DNA of 64,000 nt from Sinorhizobium mexicanum (GTDB lineage Bacteria > Pseudomonadota > Alphaproteobacteria > Rhizobiales > Rhizobiaceae). The stretch's first letter is position 1, and each line of letters opens with the position of its first letter. Shown here piece by piece: positions 9,127 to 18,350 of the stretch. The translations under genes and the position numbers were made by a program. The notes beneath the pieces are model-generated. The model did not search any database and had not been told where the DNA came from. It saw only the letters and a list, made by a program, of their open reading frames with translations. Where the stretch lies: NCBI RefSeq assembly GCF_013488225.1, contig NZ_CP041241.1, forward strand, positions 1,364,001 through 1,428,000, in the 5' to 3' direction.

Positions 9127-9984
9127 TTATTGTTTTACCGCGCCGGCGGTCAGACCGCTGACGAGATAACGTTGCAGGAAGAAAATCACGATGACGGCCG
9201 GCGCGATGCCTACGAAGCTTGCGGCCATCAGTTCGTTCCAGACCACTTCCTGCCGGCCGAAATAGGCGAAGAGGCCTACGGGCAGCGGCATGTACTCGGT
9301 CTTGGAATTGAAGGTCAGCGCGAAGATGAACTGCTGGGCATAGGACCCGATGAAGGTGGTGATCGCGACGACAGTGATGCCTGGCATGGCAATCGGCAGG
9401 ATCACCCGGCGAAGCGTGTAGAAGTGACTGGCGCCGTCGACGAAGGCTGCCTCGTCCAATTCGCGCGGAATGCGCATCATATAGGTGCGCAAGAGCCAGA
9501 TCGCCGAGGGAATGAGGAAGGCGACACCCGGCACGATCATGGCGAAGTAGGTGTTGAGCACGCCGAAGCTGCGCATCAGCCGGAAGAGCGGGATCAAAAG
9601 CACCGCGCCGGAGAACATGTTGACCGCGAGGAAGGCCGCAAGCAGCGGCCCGCTGCCGTGGAACCTGAAGCGTGCAAAGGCATAGGCAGCCGGCACCACC
9701 AGCGCCAGCACGACCGCGGTGACGATGGTGGAAACGAAGAACGAATTGAAGATATAGCGGGCAAAGCCCGGCACGCTCACCCACATGGTTCTGTAGGCGG
9801 CAAACGACCCATTCTCGGGCCAAAAGCGATAGGGCGATGAAAAGAGCAGGCTGAGCGGCTTCAGCGACACCAGGAAGCCTTCGACAAAGGGGGCGAGAAT
9901 GAAGCTCAGGAAAACCAAGATCCCCGCATAGATACCGATGAGTTCGTACCAGCGATAGCGATTGATCAGGGCCGGTTGGCTCAT
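9127..9984 (-). CDS. Carbohydrate ABC transporter permease, MalG type
   Basis: 285 residues with about six hydrophobic helices. The cytoplasmic EAA loop (ELDEAAFVDGASHFYTLRRV) contacts the ATPase. The start codon overlaps the stop of the other permease gene by 4 bp, so the two subunits are translationally coupled. It ends 28 bp before the binding-protein gene. It is the second of the two inner-membrane subunits of this importer. Confidence 0.92.
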   Translation of the reverse strand: MSQPALINRYRWYELIGIYAGILVFLSFILAPFVEGFLVSLKPLSLLFSSPYRFWPENGSFAAYRTMWVSVPGFARYIFNSFFVSTIVTAVVLALVVPAAYAFARFRFHGSGPLLAAFLAVNMFSGAVLLIPLFRLMRSFGVLNTYFAMIVPGVAFLIPSAIWLLRTYMMRIPRELDEAAFVDGASHFYTLRRVILPIAMPGITVVAITTFIGSYAQQFIFALTFNSKTEYMPLPVGLFAYFGRQEVVWNELMAASFVGIAPAVIVIFFLQRYLVSGLTAGAVKQ

Positions 9985-10865
9985 CGGCTTTCTCCCGAGG
10001 CGAGGCGGTGGGTGACGCGGAAGTAGAGCAGGCAGAAAATCGACAGAAAGATGCAGATCACCACGGCGCGCGCAGCACCTTCGCCGTATTTCTTCGAGCC
10101 GATGGCCGTTCGATAGGTGTCGATGATCATCGTCGTTGTGTCACCGTTCGGCCCGCCTTGCGTAAGAATCCAGATGATGTCGAAGGAGTTGAAGGTGGCG
10201 ATCAGCGACAGCATCGACATGGTGATCATCGCCGGCACGAGAAGCGGGAGCGTGATGCGGCGAAAGCGGTAGAAGCGGCCGGCCCCGTCCGTCCATGCCG
10301 CCTCGTAAAGATCCTGCGGAATCGCCTGGATCGAGGCCAGAAGATAGAGCGTCACCAGCGGCACGCCGATCCAGACATCGGTGATGATCGTTGCCCAGAA
10401 TGCCGTTGAACCATGGGCGAGGAAGGCGATCGGGCCGTCGACAAGGCCCATGTTCTGCAGCACGCCGGAGATCATCCCGAACTGGCCGTTGTACATCCAG
10501 CCCCACATGAAGATGCCGATCGCCATCGGCACGATCCATGGCGGCATGGTGAGCACGCGAAACAGCGCGCGCCCCGGTACGGCGGCGTTCAACATGACGG
10601 CGCCGAAGGTGCCGATGATCATCTTGATCGAGACCGAAAAGAAGGTCCAAACGAAGGTTCGGATGATCACCTCCGCGAAAGTGCCGTTGAAGATCTTGTC
10701 GTAGTTGAGCGTGCCGACCCACTTCGTCGTCTTCTTCAGTGAAGCATCCGTAAACGACAGGATGAAAGTGTCCACCAGCGGATAGGCGACGATGACCGAC
10801 ACATAGAGCAAGGCGGGAAGAAGCAGGATCCAGGCGAAGATGATGGTGCTGCGCCGAACGCTCAT
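9981..10865 (-). CDS. Carbohydrate ABC transporter permease, MalF/UgpA type
   Basis: 294 residues with six predicted transmembrane segments starting at TIIFAWILLLPALLYVSVIVAY. The EAA loop is QDLYEAAWTDGAGRFYRFRRI. It pairs with the downstream MalG-type subunit, which it overlaps by 4 bp. The chosen ATG directly follows GGGAGG, which is closer than usual, so the exact start is uncertain. It lies 14 bp after the Gfo/Idh/MocA dehydrogenase gene in the same operon. Confidence 0.92.
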   Translation of the reverse strand: MSVRRSTIIFAWILLLPALLYVSVIVAYPLVDTFILSFTDASLKKTTKWVGTLNYDKIFNGTFAEVIIRTFVWTFFSVSIKMIIGTFGAVMLNAAVPGRALFRVLTMPPWIVPMAIGIFMWGWMYNGQFGMISGVLQNMGLVDGPIAFLAHGSTAFWATIITDVWIGVPLVTLYLLASIQAIPQDLYEAAWTDGAGRFYRFRRITLPLLVPAMITMSMLSLIATFNSFDIIWILTQGGPNGDTTTMIIDTYRTAIGSKKYGEGAARAVVICIFLSIFCLLYFRVTHRLASGESR

Positions 10866-10879
10866 CCTCCCGCCCCCTC

Positions 10880-12037
10880 TCAGGCCGCGCGGACGTGAAG
10901 CGCTTCGTCGAAGCGGTCCCAGAGCGGTCTTAGATCGACGACCGCCCTCTTCATCCGCGCCTCGTCCATCGAAAGCGCCAGGATGCCGGCCTCCAGAGCA
11001 TCGAGCGGTGAGACCGGCAGCGCCCCCTCGTCCCTGACGTGGGCAATGATTTCGGCCGCCATCTGCTCGTCGGCGCCGTAATGCTGCGAAAGCACCGTCG
11101 CCGCATAGCGCTGCTCGACGACCTTCTTGCCGGAAAGCATTTCGTGGACGTCGAGATAGCCGCGGATGAAGTCGCCTTCCGCCATGCCGCGCGACCCCAT
11201 CACACAGAAGCGGCGGAACTGGTCCGGCACGTTCAGGTTGGTGTGGAAATTCATCGCGACCCCGTTGGCGTATTCGATGATCGCAACCTGATAATCAATG
11301 ATGTCGCCGTCGCTGTCGAAGACCTTGTCCGATCCGAGCCACCCGCTCGGCTTGCGGTGGAAGAGCTGCAGATCGTTGATGCCCTCGCGGGCGGGATCGT
11401 TGGCGGGGATGAAGCTCTTGCGACCGCCGAAGCTTGCGACCCGCTCGGGCCGTGCGCCGACGACGCCGTTATAGAGATCGAGGTCATGGCAGCATTTTTC
11501 GAGCATGAAACTGCCGGCGTAGCGTCCATAGCGGCGCCAGTCGCGCATGAAAAATGCGCCATGATAGGGTTCGATATGTTCCGCAGCCTCGATCGAGACG
11601 ACTTGGCCGAGCAATCCCGCATCCTGGGCGGCGCGAAGGTCGCGATATATCGGCGCGTAGCGCAGCACGAGGCCAACCATCAGACGGTCGTGACCGTGCT
11701 TTGCCAGAAGCCCTGCAAGCTCCAGGCTCTGCTCGATCGTGCTGACGATCGGCTTCTCGCAGAAAATCTTGAGGCCGGCCTCGAGGCCGATGCGGATATG
11801 ATCGAGATGCATGTGGTTCGGCGAGCCGATCATCAGAAGATCGAGCTTCTCGCTGGCGATCAGTTCCTTAGGCGAGGCATAGGCTTTGCCGGCGGATATG
11901 TCTTTTTCGATAAGGGTCGCAAGCCCGGCAGGCGCAGGATCGACATAGCCTGCAATCTCGAAGCTTTCGTCGATCGCCTTGAAAACGTAGCCCAGATAGC
12001 CAAGACGGAATCCGAGTCCGATTATACCGACTTTCAT
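10880..12037 (-). CDS. Gfo/Idh/MocA-family NAD(P)-dependent sugar dehydrogenase
   Basis: 385 residues from the ATG that gives MKVGIIGLGFRLG; a longer in-frame extension has no ribosome binding site. The N-terminal Rossmann motif is GLGFRLGYLG, followed by the family motif CEKPIVS with the conserved EKP Lys. The C-terminal alpha/beta domain includes the CCHDLDLYN segment expected at the active site. It probably oxidises or epimerises the sugar imported by the operon it heads. The substrate is unknown. Confidence 0.88.
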   Translation of the reverse strand: MKVGIIGLGFRLGYLGYVFKAIDESFEIAGYVDPAPAGLATLIEKDISAGKAYASPKELIASEKLDLLMIGSPNHMHLDHIRIGLEAGLKIFCEKPIVSTIEQSLELAGLLAKHGHDRLMVGLVLRYAPIYRDLRAAQDAGLLGQVVSIEAAEHIEPYHGAFFMRDWRRYGRYAGSFMLEKCCHDLDLYNGVVGARPERVASFGGRKSFIPANDPAREGINDLQLFHRKPSGWLGSDKVFDSDGDIIDYQVAIIEYANGVAMNFHTNLNVPDQFRRFCVMGSRGMAEGDFIRGYLDVHEMLSGKKVVEQRYAATVLSQHYGADEQMAAEIIAHVRDEGALPVSPLDALEAGILALSMDEARMKRAVVDLRPLWDRFDEALHVRAA

Positions 12038-12133
12038 GCTCGCGCTGTTCCCTTGCCTTTTGGCGTAATTTATTTTCGCAGACTGAGATAGAATTTTCAG
12101 GGCGTCAACAAAAAATCGGTCAATCCGGCAAAT

Positions 12134-12152
12134 TGTGAAATTCATTTTCACA
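12134..12152. promoter_or_regulatory. Candidate operator upstream of the sugar-uptake operon
   Basis: The interrupted palindrome TGTGAAATTCATTTTCACA (7-bp arms, 5-nt centre) lies about 100 bp upstream of the Gfo/Idh/MocA start in AT-rich DNA. It is a plausible binding site for a repressor or a CRP-like activator. No regulator gene for this operon is adjacent. Confidence 0.45.
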
Positions 12153-12232
12153 CTTGCGCCAAACGGCTTCAGCTTGCCTTTTGGAATGCTGCTGCCCCGA
12201 CTTCTGCGAGCAGTGGAAAGCCGCCGGGACGG

Positions 12233-12970
12233 CTAGGCGCGCACCCTGCCGGAAAGGAAGCGTTCCAGTGCCTGAAGCGCATCATGGATGAGGACGGCCA
12301 GCGCGGCGACAATGAGGCCACCCTGAAGCACGAAGGCGAGGTTGTTCGACTGCAGGCCGGCGATGATGACTTCTCCGAGTGTCTTGGCCGCAACCGTCGA
12401 ACCGATCGTTGCGGTCGCGAGACTGATGACGACGGACAATCGGATGCCCGTCAGGATGACGGGCAGCGCCAGGGGAAGCTCAATGTTGAAGAGCCGCTGG
12501 CGCTCCGTCATACCCGCGCCACGTGCAGCCTCCATCACGGCGGGTGGCAGGGTCGTCAAGCCTGTCAGCGCATTTTCGAAGATCGGCAGCAGGCCGTAGA
12601 GGAAGAGCGCGATCAGCGTCGGCTTCTCCCCGAAGCCGAAAATCGGCACCGCCAGCGCCAGAACGGCCACCGGCGGGAAGGTCTGGCCGATGTTCACGAG
12701 GCTACGCGAAAGCGGGAGAAACTCGGCCCCGGCCCTCCGCGTCACGAGGATGGCCAGTGCCACAGCGACGATCGCCGCGGCAAGCGTTGCGACAAAAACC
12801 GTCCTGAGATGCAGCACCGTCAGCCAGAACAGGCTGCCCTGATTATAGATCGCCGGCGCATTTTGCTGCACCAGCGGCCTCAACAAGGGTTCGAACCAGG
12901 AGGGCTGCAGCAGGAAGGCGAGCAACAGCACCAGGACCGCCATCCGGGCGAGCTTGGGAAGCCACGCCAT
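12233..12970 (-). CDS. Osmoprotectant ABC transporter permease (OsmY/YehY-like)
   Basis: 245 residues from the ATG whose first base is the last base of the ATPase stop (TGATG coupling); a GTG one codon earlier is possible. It has five or six hydrophobic helices. The loop EAARGAGMTERQRLFNIELPLALPVILTGIR is typical of glycine-betaine/choline permeases. It is last in the four-gene operon. It forms the channel together with the larger permease at 13905-15104. Confidence 0.88.
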   Translation of the reverse strand: MAWLPKLARMAVLVLLLAFLLQPSWFEPLLRPLVQQNAPAIYNQGSLFWLTVLHLRTVFVATLAAAIVAVALAILVTRRAGAEFLPLSRSLVNIGQTFPPVAVLALAVPIFGFGEKPTLIALFLYGLLPIFENALTGLTTLPPAVMEAARGAGMTERQRLFNIELPLALPVILTGIRLSVVISLATATIGSTVAAKTLGEVIIAGLQSNNLAFVLQGGLIVAALAVLIHDALQALERFLSGRVRA

Positions 12971-13908
12971 CACCGTGGCCTCGCCGCGCGTTTCGCCAAG
13001 CCTTCAAGGCTTACCTTGCCGAGGATCGCGCCATCCGGCGCGGCAACCGGCAGCGCGGCCCGCCCGGACCACAGGAGTTCGGAGAGCGCCTCGCGCTGGC
13101 TGAGCGTCGCCGGTATCGGCGCACCTTCGGCCACACCAGGCTCGACCGCGTCTGCGGCCGTGTCGATCGCGAGCAGCCGGAACGGCCGCTCGCTGGTGCC
13201 GATCAGCGTTTCGACGAAGGGTGTCGCGGGTTTGACCAGCATCTCGGCCGGTGTCGCGTATTGCACGACCTCTCCCTTGTCCATCACCGCGATCCGGTCA
13301 GCGAGATGAAAGGCCTCCTCCATGTCATGGGTGACGAGGATGATCGTGGTGCCAAAATGTCTCTGGATGGCGACGAGATCGTCCTGCGCCTTGGAGCGGA
13401 TGATCGGATCGAGAGCACCGAAAGGTTCGTCCATCAACAGCACGTTCGGCTCGGCGGCGAGCGCGCGGGCAACGCCGACCCGCTGCTGCTGGCCGCCCGA
13501 AAGCTCATGCGGATAGCGCGGGCCGAAGGCCGCGGGCTCGAGCTGGAAAAGCGTCAGCAGTTCCTCGACCTTAGCGTCGATGCGCCTCCTGTCCCAGCCG
13601 AGGAGCGTCGGCACGGTGGCGATGTTCTGGGCGACCGTGCGGTGCGGAAACAGCCCGTGGCCCTGGATGGCGTAGCCGATCCTCCGCCGAAGCTCGAAAT
13701 CCGGCAGGGCGCGGTTATCCTGCCCATCGATCCTGATCGTGCCCGAGGTCGGCTCGACCAGCCGGTTAACCATTCTGATCAGCGTCGTCTTGCCCGAGCC
13801 GGAGGTGCCGACGATCACCGTGATCGTATGCGGTTCGACTGTCAGCGACACGTCATCGACAACGGTCGTGTTGCCATAGCGCTTGGTAACGTGTTCGATT
13901 TCGATCAT
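12970..13908 (-). CDS. Osmoprotectant ABC transporter ATP-binding protein (OsmV/OpuCA-like)
   Basis: 312 residues from the ATG giving MIEIEHVTKRYG, which overlaps the upstream permease stop by 4 bp; open frame further upstream is only antisense or shadow sequence. It has Walker A GTSGSGKTT, the signature LSGGQQQRVGVARAL, Walker B VLLMDEPFGALD and the switch His in LVTHDMEEAFHLADR. The C-terminal ~80 residues look like a single CBS-type region (LSQREALSELLWSGRAALPV). In OpuA/OpuC systems such domains sense ionic strength, which would suit osmotic control. Confidence 0.9.
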   Translation of the reverse strand: MIEIEHVTKRYGNTTVVDDVSLTVEPHTITVIVGTSGSGKTTLIRMVNRLVEPTSGTIRIDGQDNRALPDFELRRRIGYAIQGHGLFPHRTVAQNIATVPTLLGWDRRRIDAKVEELLTLFQLEPAAFGPRYPHELSGGQQQRVGVARALAAEPNVLLMDEPFGALDPIIRSKAQDDLVAIQRHFGTTIILVTHDMEEAFHLADRIAVMDKGEVVQYATPAEMLVKPATPFVETLIGTSERPFRLLAIDTAADAVEPGVAEGAPIPATLSQREALSELLWSGRAALPVAAPDGAILGKVSLEGLAKRAARPR

Positions 13909-15104
13909 GCGGCATTGCCCTGGTTGCGGTCCGTTACGGTCATTTCGATCAAGGCGTCGAGGACAATCGCCGCCGCGAAAGCCAGGACGACGGTCGGCAC
14001 GGCGCCCAACAGCACGAGGTCCATCGCCGTCTGGCCTATGCCCTGAAAGACGAAAACACCGAAGCCGCCGCCGCCGATGAGGGCCGCGATCGTTGCGAGC
14101 CCGATATTCTGGACGAGCACGATGCGGATGCCGGTGAGGATCACCGGAAAGGCGAGCGGAAACTCGATGCCGGCAAGTCGCTGCCAGTCTGTCATGCCGA
14201 TGCCGCGCGCCGCGTCGTTGGCGTCGCGCGGAACGCCGGCGAGCCCGACCACCGTATTGGCGACGACGGGCAGCAGCGAATAGAGAAACAGCGCAACAAA
14301 AGCGGGCGCGACGCCGATGCCGCGAATGCCGATTGCCGCTGCGCCCGGCACGTGCATCGCGATCCAGCCGAGCGGCGCGATCAGAATGCCGAAAAGCGCA
14401 ATCGACGGAATTGTCTGGATAGCGTTGAGGACGTTCAACACGCCGGCACGCAACGGCTCCACCCGATGGCAAAGCACGCCAAGCGGCAAGCCGATCACGG
14501 TCGCCGCTGCGAGCGACCCGAGCGCGAGCGTTACGTGCCGCCCCGCCTCCTTCCAGAAGGTGTCGGCGCGGCTCGCATATTCCTTCAGCATGGAAAGCCC
14601 GTCCCAGCCGCCGGCGATCAGCATCGCACCGGCGGCTGCAAGAACAGCGACAAGGAAGAGGAGTCGGATGACCGGCCCGGGGTTCATGCGTGTCAGCGCA
14701 TCGGCAACCAGAAGCGCGAAGGCAAAAACCATGACCCAGAAGCCGGAGGCCGGCGAAACGCGGGCATAGGTGTTTTCCGGCGGCGTCAGATGATTGGCGG
14801 CCACTCCGATCAGAACGCCAAGCGCGACGAGAGCGGCAAAAGCCACCATCATTCGCACCAGGTTCGGCGTCTTGAAGAAGGCAATTGCGGCAGCCAATGC
14901 GACGAGGGCGAGAAGGGCGTATCCGAGCGATGGCGGCAAGGCCTCCAGAATTGCCTTCGCTTCACCCTGGACGATCCGGTTGGCCCGAAACGTTGCAAAT
15001 GGCGCGAGAAGCGCGCCGTAGACAGCAAGCGCGGCAATGACGACGCCGAGCTTGTCGAGGCGGAAGGGCACGCGTTCCTTTCCTTGGATCATGCCATCAC
15101 CCAT
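13905..15104 (-). CDS. Osmoprotectant ABC transporter permease, long form (YehW/OsmW-like)
   Basis: 399 residues. The N-terminal half adds several extra hydrophobic helices. The C-terminal ~210 residues are the core permease, with the loop DANDAARGIGMTDWQRLAGI. Long permeases of this kind occur in the YehZYXW/OsmVWXY osmoprotectant class. The ATG at 15104 has only a weak ribosome binding site; a second Met follows four codons later (15092). It is translationally coupled to the ATPase gene. Confidence 0.85.
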   Translation of the reverse strand: MGDGMIQGKERVPFRLDKLGVVIAALAVYGALLAPFATFRANRIVQGEAKAILEALPPSLGYALLALVALAAAIAFFKTPNLVRMMVAFAALVALGVLIGVAANHLTPPENTYARVSPASGFWVMVFAFALLVADALTRMNPGPVIRLLFLVAVLAAAGAMLIAGGWDGLSMLKEYASRADTFWKEAGRHVTLALGSLAAATVIGLPLGVLCHRVEPLRAGVLNVLNAIQTIPSIALFGILIAPLGWIAMHVPGAAAIGIRGIGVAPAFVALFLYSLLPVVANTVVGLAGVPRDANDAARGIGMTDWQRLAGIEFPLAFPVILTGIRIVLVQNIGLATIAALIGGGGFGVFVFQGIGQTAMDLVLLGAVPTVVLAFAAAIVLDALIEMTVTDRNQGNAA

Positions 15105-15176
15105 GGCGTTTCAGGAGTTGCCCGTCCGACCGGATGGACGAGGGGGCGCCTGTCCGAGCAAGCGCCCCTCCTCACA

Positions 15177-16088
15177 TCATTTCAGAAAGCCGTTCTTCTT
15201 CAAGAAGTCCTCGGCAACGGCCTTTGCCGGTTCGCCGCCAACTTGCACGCGGCCATTAAGCTCCTGCAGCGTCACCAGGTCGAGCTTTTCGAACACCGGT
15301 TTCAGGAGTTCTTCGATCTGCGGATTTTCCTTGAGCACAGCCTCGCGGATGATCGGCGACGGCTGATAGACCGGCTGCACGTTCTTGTCGTCTTCGAGCA
15401 CGACAAGGCCCGAGGGCGCGATGCCGCCATCGGTGCCATAGACCATCGCGGCGTTGGCGCCATTCGTCTGGTTTGCAGCCGCGGCAATCGTCGCCGCCGT
15501 ATCACCGCCGGAAAGCGTGATCAGTTGTTCCGGCTTCAGCTTGAAAGAATAGGTCGTCTGGAACGCCGGTAGTGCTGCGGCCGAGTTGACGAATTCGGAT
15601 GAAGCCGCAAGTTTGACCTCGCCACCGCCAGAGACATATTTGCCGAAGTCGGAGAGTGTCTTGAGCTTGTTGGCCTCCACGACATCCTTGCGCAATGCAA
15701 TCGCCCAGGTGTTGTTGGCGGGCGATGGCGTCAGCCAAACGATCTTGTTGGCGTCGTAGTCGAGCTTCTTTGCCTGCTCATAGGCCTTGGCAGCATCCTT
15801 CCAGGCCGGGTCGTCCGCCTTCTCGAAGAAGAAGGCCGCGTTGCCGGTGTATTCCGGATAGATGTCGATCTCCCCGGCGGTAATCGCCTTGCGCACGACG
15901 GGTGTTGCGCCAAGCTGAACACGATCCGTGGTCTTGATGCCGTTGGCATTGAGCACGGCGAGAATGATATTGCCGAGCACGCCCCCTTCCGTGTCGATCT
16001 TTGAGGAAACGACGACATCGGCCTCAGCCGCGGCTGCGGTGAGCACAATGGCAAAGGCGGTACCGATAACAGTCTTGATCAGGCGCAT
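15177..16088 (-). CDS. Osmoprotectant ABC transporter substrate-binding protein (OsmF/YehZ-like)
   Basis: 303 residues beginning with a signal peptide (MRLIKTVIGTAFAIVLTAAAAEA). The mature part has the OpuAC/ProX-like pattern: SSKIDTEGGVLGNIILAVL, then DIYPEYTGNAAFFF and AMVYGTDGGI. Related proteins bind glycine betaine, choline or similar quaternary amines, often at low affinity. It is first in a four-gene operon and has a clear GGGAG ribosome binding site. The spacer upstream separates it from the divergent DUF4126 gene. Confidence 0.88.
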   Translation of the reverse strand: MRLIKTVIGTAFAIVLTAAAAEADVVVSSKIDTEGGVLGNIILAVLNANGIKTTDRVQLGATPVVRKAITAGEIDIYPEYTGNAAFFFEKADDPAWKDAAKAYEQAKKLDYDANKIVWLTPSPANNTWAIALRKDVVEANKLKTLSDFGKYVSGGGEVKLAASSEFVNSAAALPAFQTTYSFKLKPEQLITLSGGDTAATIAAAANQTNGANAAMVYGTDGGIAPSGLVVLEDDKNVQPVYQPSPIIREAVLKENPQIEELLKPVFEKLDLVTLQELNGRVQVGGEPAKAVAEDFLKKNGFLK

Positions 16089-16309
16089 GATTGTCTCCCT
16101 CGGATTGGTCTCGCAGTTTGATCACGGATTCTCCGCCGCGTCGGGGTAAGCCATTCCATATATGTCAGGGTTCGGCGAAAAATAGAGCGAGTTGGGCGAC
16201 CGTACCTGCGGTTGAATTCTCCGGCGCGCGCACCCTTCTATTGGACATTGCAATCGATGCCATTCTCAGCCACTCTTCGGTCTGCGCATGGAATTGTTTC
16301 GGGGGAAAC

Positions 16310-16774
16310 ATGTCCGTCTATATTCTCGCGCTTTTGATCGGTTTGGTGGCGGGGCTTCGGGCCATGACCGCGCCCGCCGCCGTCAGCATCGCCGCGGCCG
16401 CCGGCTGGCTACCTGCCGCCAATAGCTGGGCGGCTTTCATGGGCTTCCGGTTCACACCCTATATCTTTGGCCTGCTCGCTCTCGTCGAATATGTCACCGA
16501 CCAGCTTCCGAGCACGCCGAGCCGCAAGGTGCCGCAGCAGTTCGGCGCGCGCATCGTCAGCGGCGGTTTCTGCGGCGCGGTGATCGGCACTGCGGCCGGA
16601 TCACCCATAGGCGGCGTCGTCGCCGGCGTGATCGGGGCCGTCATCGGCACGCTCGGCGGCTACGAGGCGCGAAAGCGACTTGGCCTTGCCATTGGCAAGG
16701 ACCTTCCGGCCGCCCTTCTCGAAGACCTGATAGCAGTTCTGCTAGCCTTCTGGGTGGTGTCCTCCGTGTCATGA
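16310..16774 (+). CDS. DUF4126-family inner-membrane protein
   Basis: 154 residues from the ATG with GGGGGAAAC just upstream; the open frame further upstream lacks start signals. Three to four hydrophobic segments are rich in Ala and Gly, including a glycine-zipper-like stretch (GGVVAGVIGAVIGTLGGYEA). The pattern matches DUF4126 membrane proteins of unknown function. Its stop overlaps the start of the flavoprotein gene by 4 bp, so the two are translated together. Confidence 0.78.
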   Translation: MSVYILALLIGLVAGLRAMTAPAAVSIAAAAGWLPAANSWAAFMGFRFTPYIFGLLALVEYVTDQLPSTPSRKVPQQFGARIVSGGFCGAVIGTAAGSPIGGVVAGVIGAVIGTLGGYEARKRLGLAIGKDLPAALLEDLIAVLLAFWVVSSVS

Positions 16775-18144
16775 GCAAGCACTTCGACGCAATCATCATC
16801 GGCGCCGGCCAAGCGGGACCATCGCTCGCCGGGCGGCTGACCGCTGCCGGCAAAACCGTTGCGCTCATCGAACGCAAACTCTTCGGCGGCACCTGCGTCA
16901 ATACCGGCTGCATGCCGACCAAGGCGATGGTTGCCAGCGCCTACGCAATCCACACAGCCCGCCGCGGCGCCGAATACGGCATGGTGACCGGCGCCGTTTC
17001 CGTCGACTTCGCCCGCGTCATGGCGCGCAAGGAAAAGGTTCGGCTCGATGCGCGCTCGGGCGTGGAAAGCTGGCTCAAGAGCATGAAGAACTGCACGGTC
17101 TTCGAAGGCCATGCGCGCTTCGAGAGCCCGACGGAGGTCCGCGTCGGCGATCAACTGATTTCCGGCGATGAGATTTTCATCAACACCGGCGGACGTGCCG
17201 CCGTTCCGGATTTTCCGGGCGTCGACGAGGTTCCCTATCTCACCAATACTTCGGTGATGGACCTCAGCGAACTCCCGGAGCATCTCGTCATCATAGGCGG
17301 CAGCTATATCGGGCTCGAATTCGCCCAGATGTTCCGTCGCTTCGGTTCGGAAGTCACGGTCATCGAGAAGGCGCAGCGCCTGATCGGGCGCGAAGATCCT
17401 GACGTCTCCGATGCGATCCGTGACATTCTCGAAAAGGAAGGTGTCCATATCCGCCTCAGTGCCGAATGCATCCGTTTCGCCAGGCACAAGGACGGAGTCG
17501 CCGCCGGCGTCGATTGCACGTCAGGGGCTCCGGAGGTCATCGGTTCGCATGTGCTGCTCGCCACAGGCCGCCGGCCGAACACCGACGATCTCGGGCTCGA
17601 CAAGGCTGGCGTCAAGACCGACGCGCGGGGCAATATCGAGGTCGATGATTTTCTGCGATCGAGCGTTCCGCATATCTTTGCGATGGGCGACTGCAACGGC
17701 CGCGGGGCCTTCACCCATACCGCCTACAACGATTTCGAGATCGTTGCCGCCAACCTCCTCGATAACGATCCGCGCCGGGTGACCGACCGGATCCCGACCT
17801 ACGCGCTTTATATCGACCCGCCGCTCGGTCGCGCAGGGATGACCGAAAGCGACGCCCGCAAGTCCGGCCGCAAGCTCATGATTGGCACACGACCGATGAC
17901 GCGGGTCGGGCGCGCGGTCGAGAAGGGCGAAACGCAAGGCTTCATCAAGGTGCTCGTCGACGCGGACACTGAGGAAATCCTCGGCGCATCGATCCTCGGC
18001 ACCGGCGGCGACGAGGCGATCCAGAGCATTCTCGACGTCATGTATGCGAAAAGGCCCTATACGACGATCACGCGCGCCGTGCACATTCACCCGACAGTGT
18101 CGGAACTGATACCGACGGTGTTCGGAGATTTGTCGCCTGCGTAG
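16771..18144 (+). CDS. FAD-dependent pyridine nucleotide-disulfide oxidoreductase, mercuric-reductase-like
   Basis: 457 residues. It has an N-terminal FAD motif GAGQAG, the redox-active disulfide GGTCVNTGCMPTK, an NAD(P)-binding GGSYIGLEFA, the second FAD motif FAMGDCNGRGAFTH, and a C-terminal dimerisation domain with the VHIHPTVSE His that completes the active site. It lacks the N-terminal metal-binding domain and C-terminal Cys pair of true MerA, and it has no dihydrolipoyl-complex neighbours. It is therefore best called a disulfide reductase of unknown substrate. Confidence 0.88.
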   Translation: MSKHFDAIIIGAGQAGPSLAGRLTAAGKTVALIERKLFGGTCVNTGCMPTKAMVASAYAIHTARRGAEYGMVTGAVSVDFARVMARKEKVRLDARSGVESWLKSMKNCTVFEGHARFESPTEVRVGDQLISGDEIFINTGGRAAVPDFPGVDEVPYLTNTSVMDLSELPEHLVIIGGSYIGLEFAQMFRRFGSEVTVIEKAQRLIGREDPDVSDAIRDILEKEGVHIRLSAECIRFARHKDGVAAGVDCTSGAPEVIGSHVLLATGRRPNTDDLGLDKAGVKTDARGNIEVDDFLRSSVPHIFAMGDCNGRGAFTHTAYNDFEIVAANLLDNDPRRVTDRIPTYALYIDPPLGRAGMTESDARKSGRKLMIGTRPMTRVGRAVEKGETQGFIKVLVDADTEEILGASILGTGGDEAIQSILDVMYAKRPYTTITRAVHIHPTVSELIPTVFGDLSPA

Positions 18145-18181
18145 AGTAGGCAGGCGTTGCCCTCATCCGGCCTGCCGGCCA

Positions 18182-18318
18182 CCTTCTCCCCGCAGGCGGG
18201 GAGAAGGGACGAGCGGCAACGCTCACGCCCTACAAGCCTGAAATAGGAGGGCCGGTATCGGGCACGTCCCCTCGCCCCGCGTGCGGGGAGAGGGTTAGTC
18301 CTCGGGTTAAACCCGAGG
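18182..18318. repeat. Cluster of short palindromes between convergent genes
   Basis: Three inverted repeats lie between the flavoprotein and dimethylargininase genes. CCTTCTCCCCGC and GCGGGGAGAAGG sit 2 nt apart (18182-18207). CCCTCGCCCCGC and GCGGGGAGAGGG follow (18269-18294). CCTCGGGTT and AACCCGAGG close the set (18300-18318). The GC-rich composition matches dispersed rhizobial repeats. They may act as two-way transcription terminators here. Confidence 0.65.
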
Positions 18319-18350
18319 AGAGGGGCAAATTCAGGATGGGGCGCAGATGC

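Noticed and set aside
13909..14472. N-terminal extension of the osmoprotectant ATPase frame
   Set aside because: The extension is Arg-rich shadow sequence inside the upstream permease gene; the ATPase starts at 13908 with the normal MIEIEHVTKRYG.
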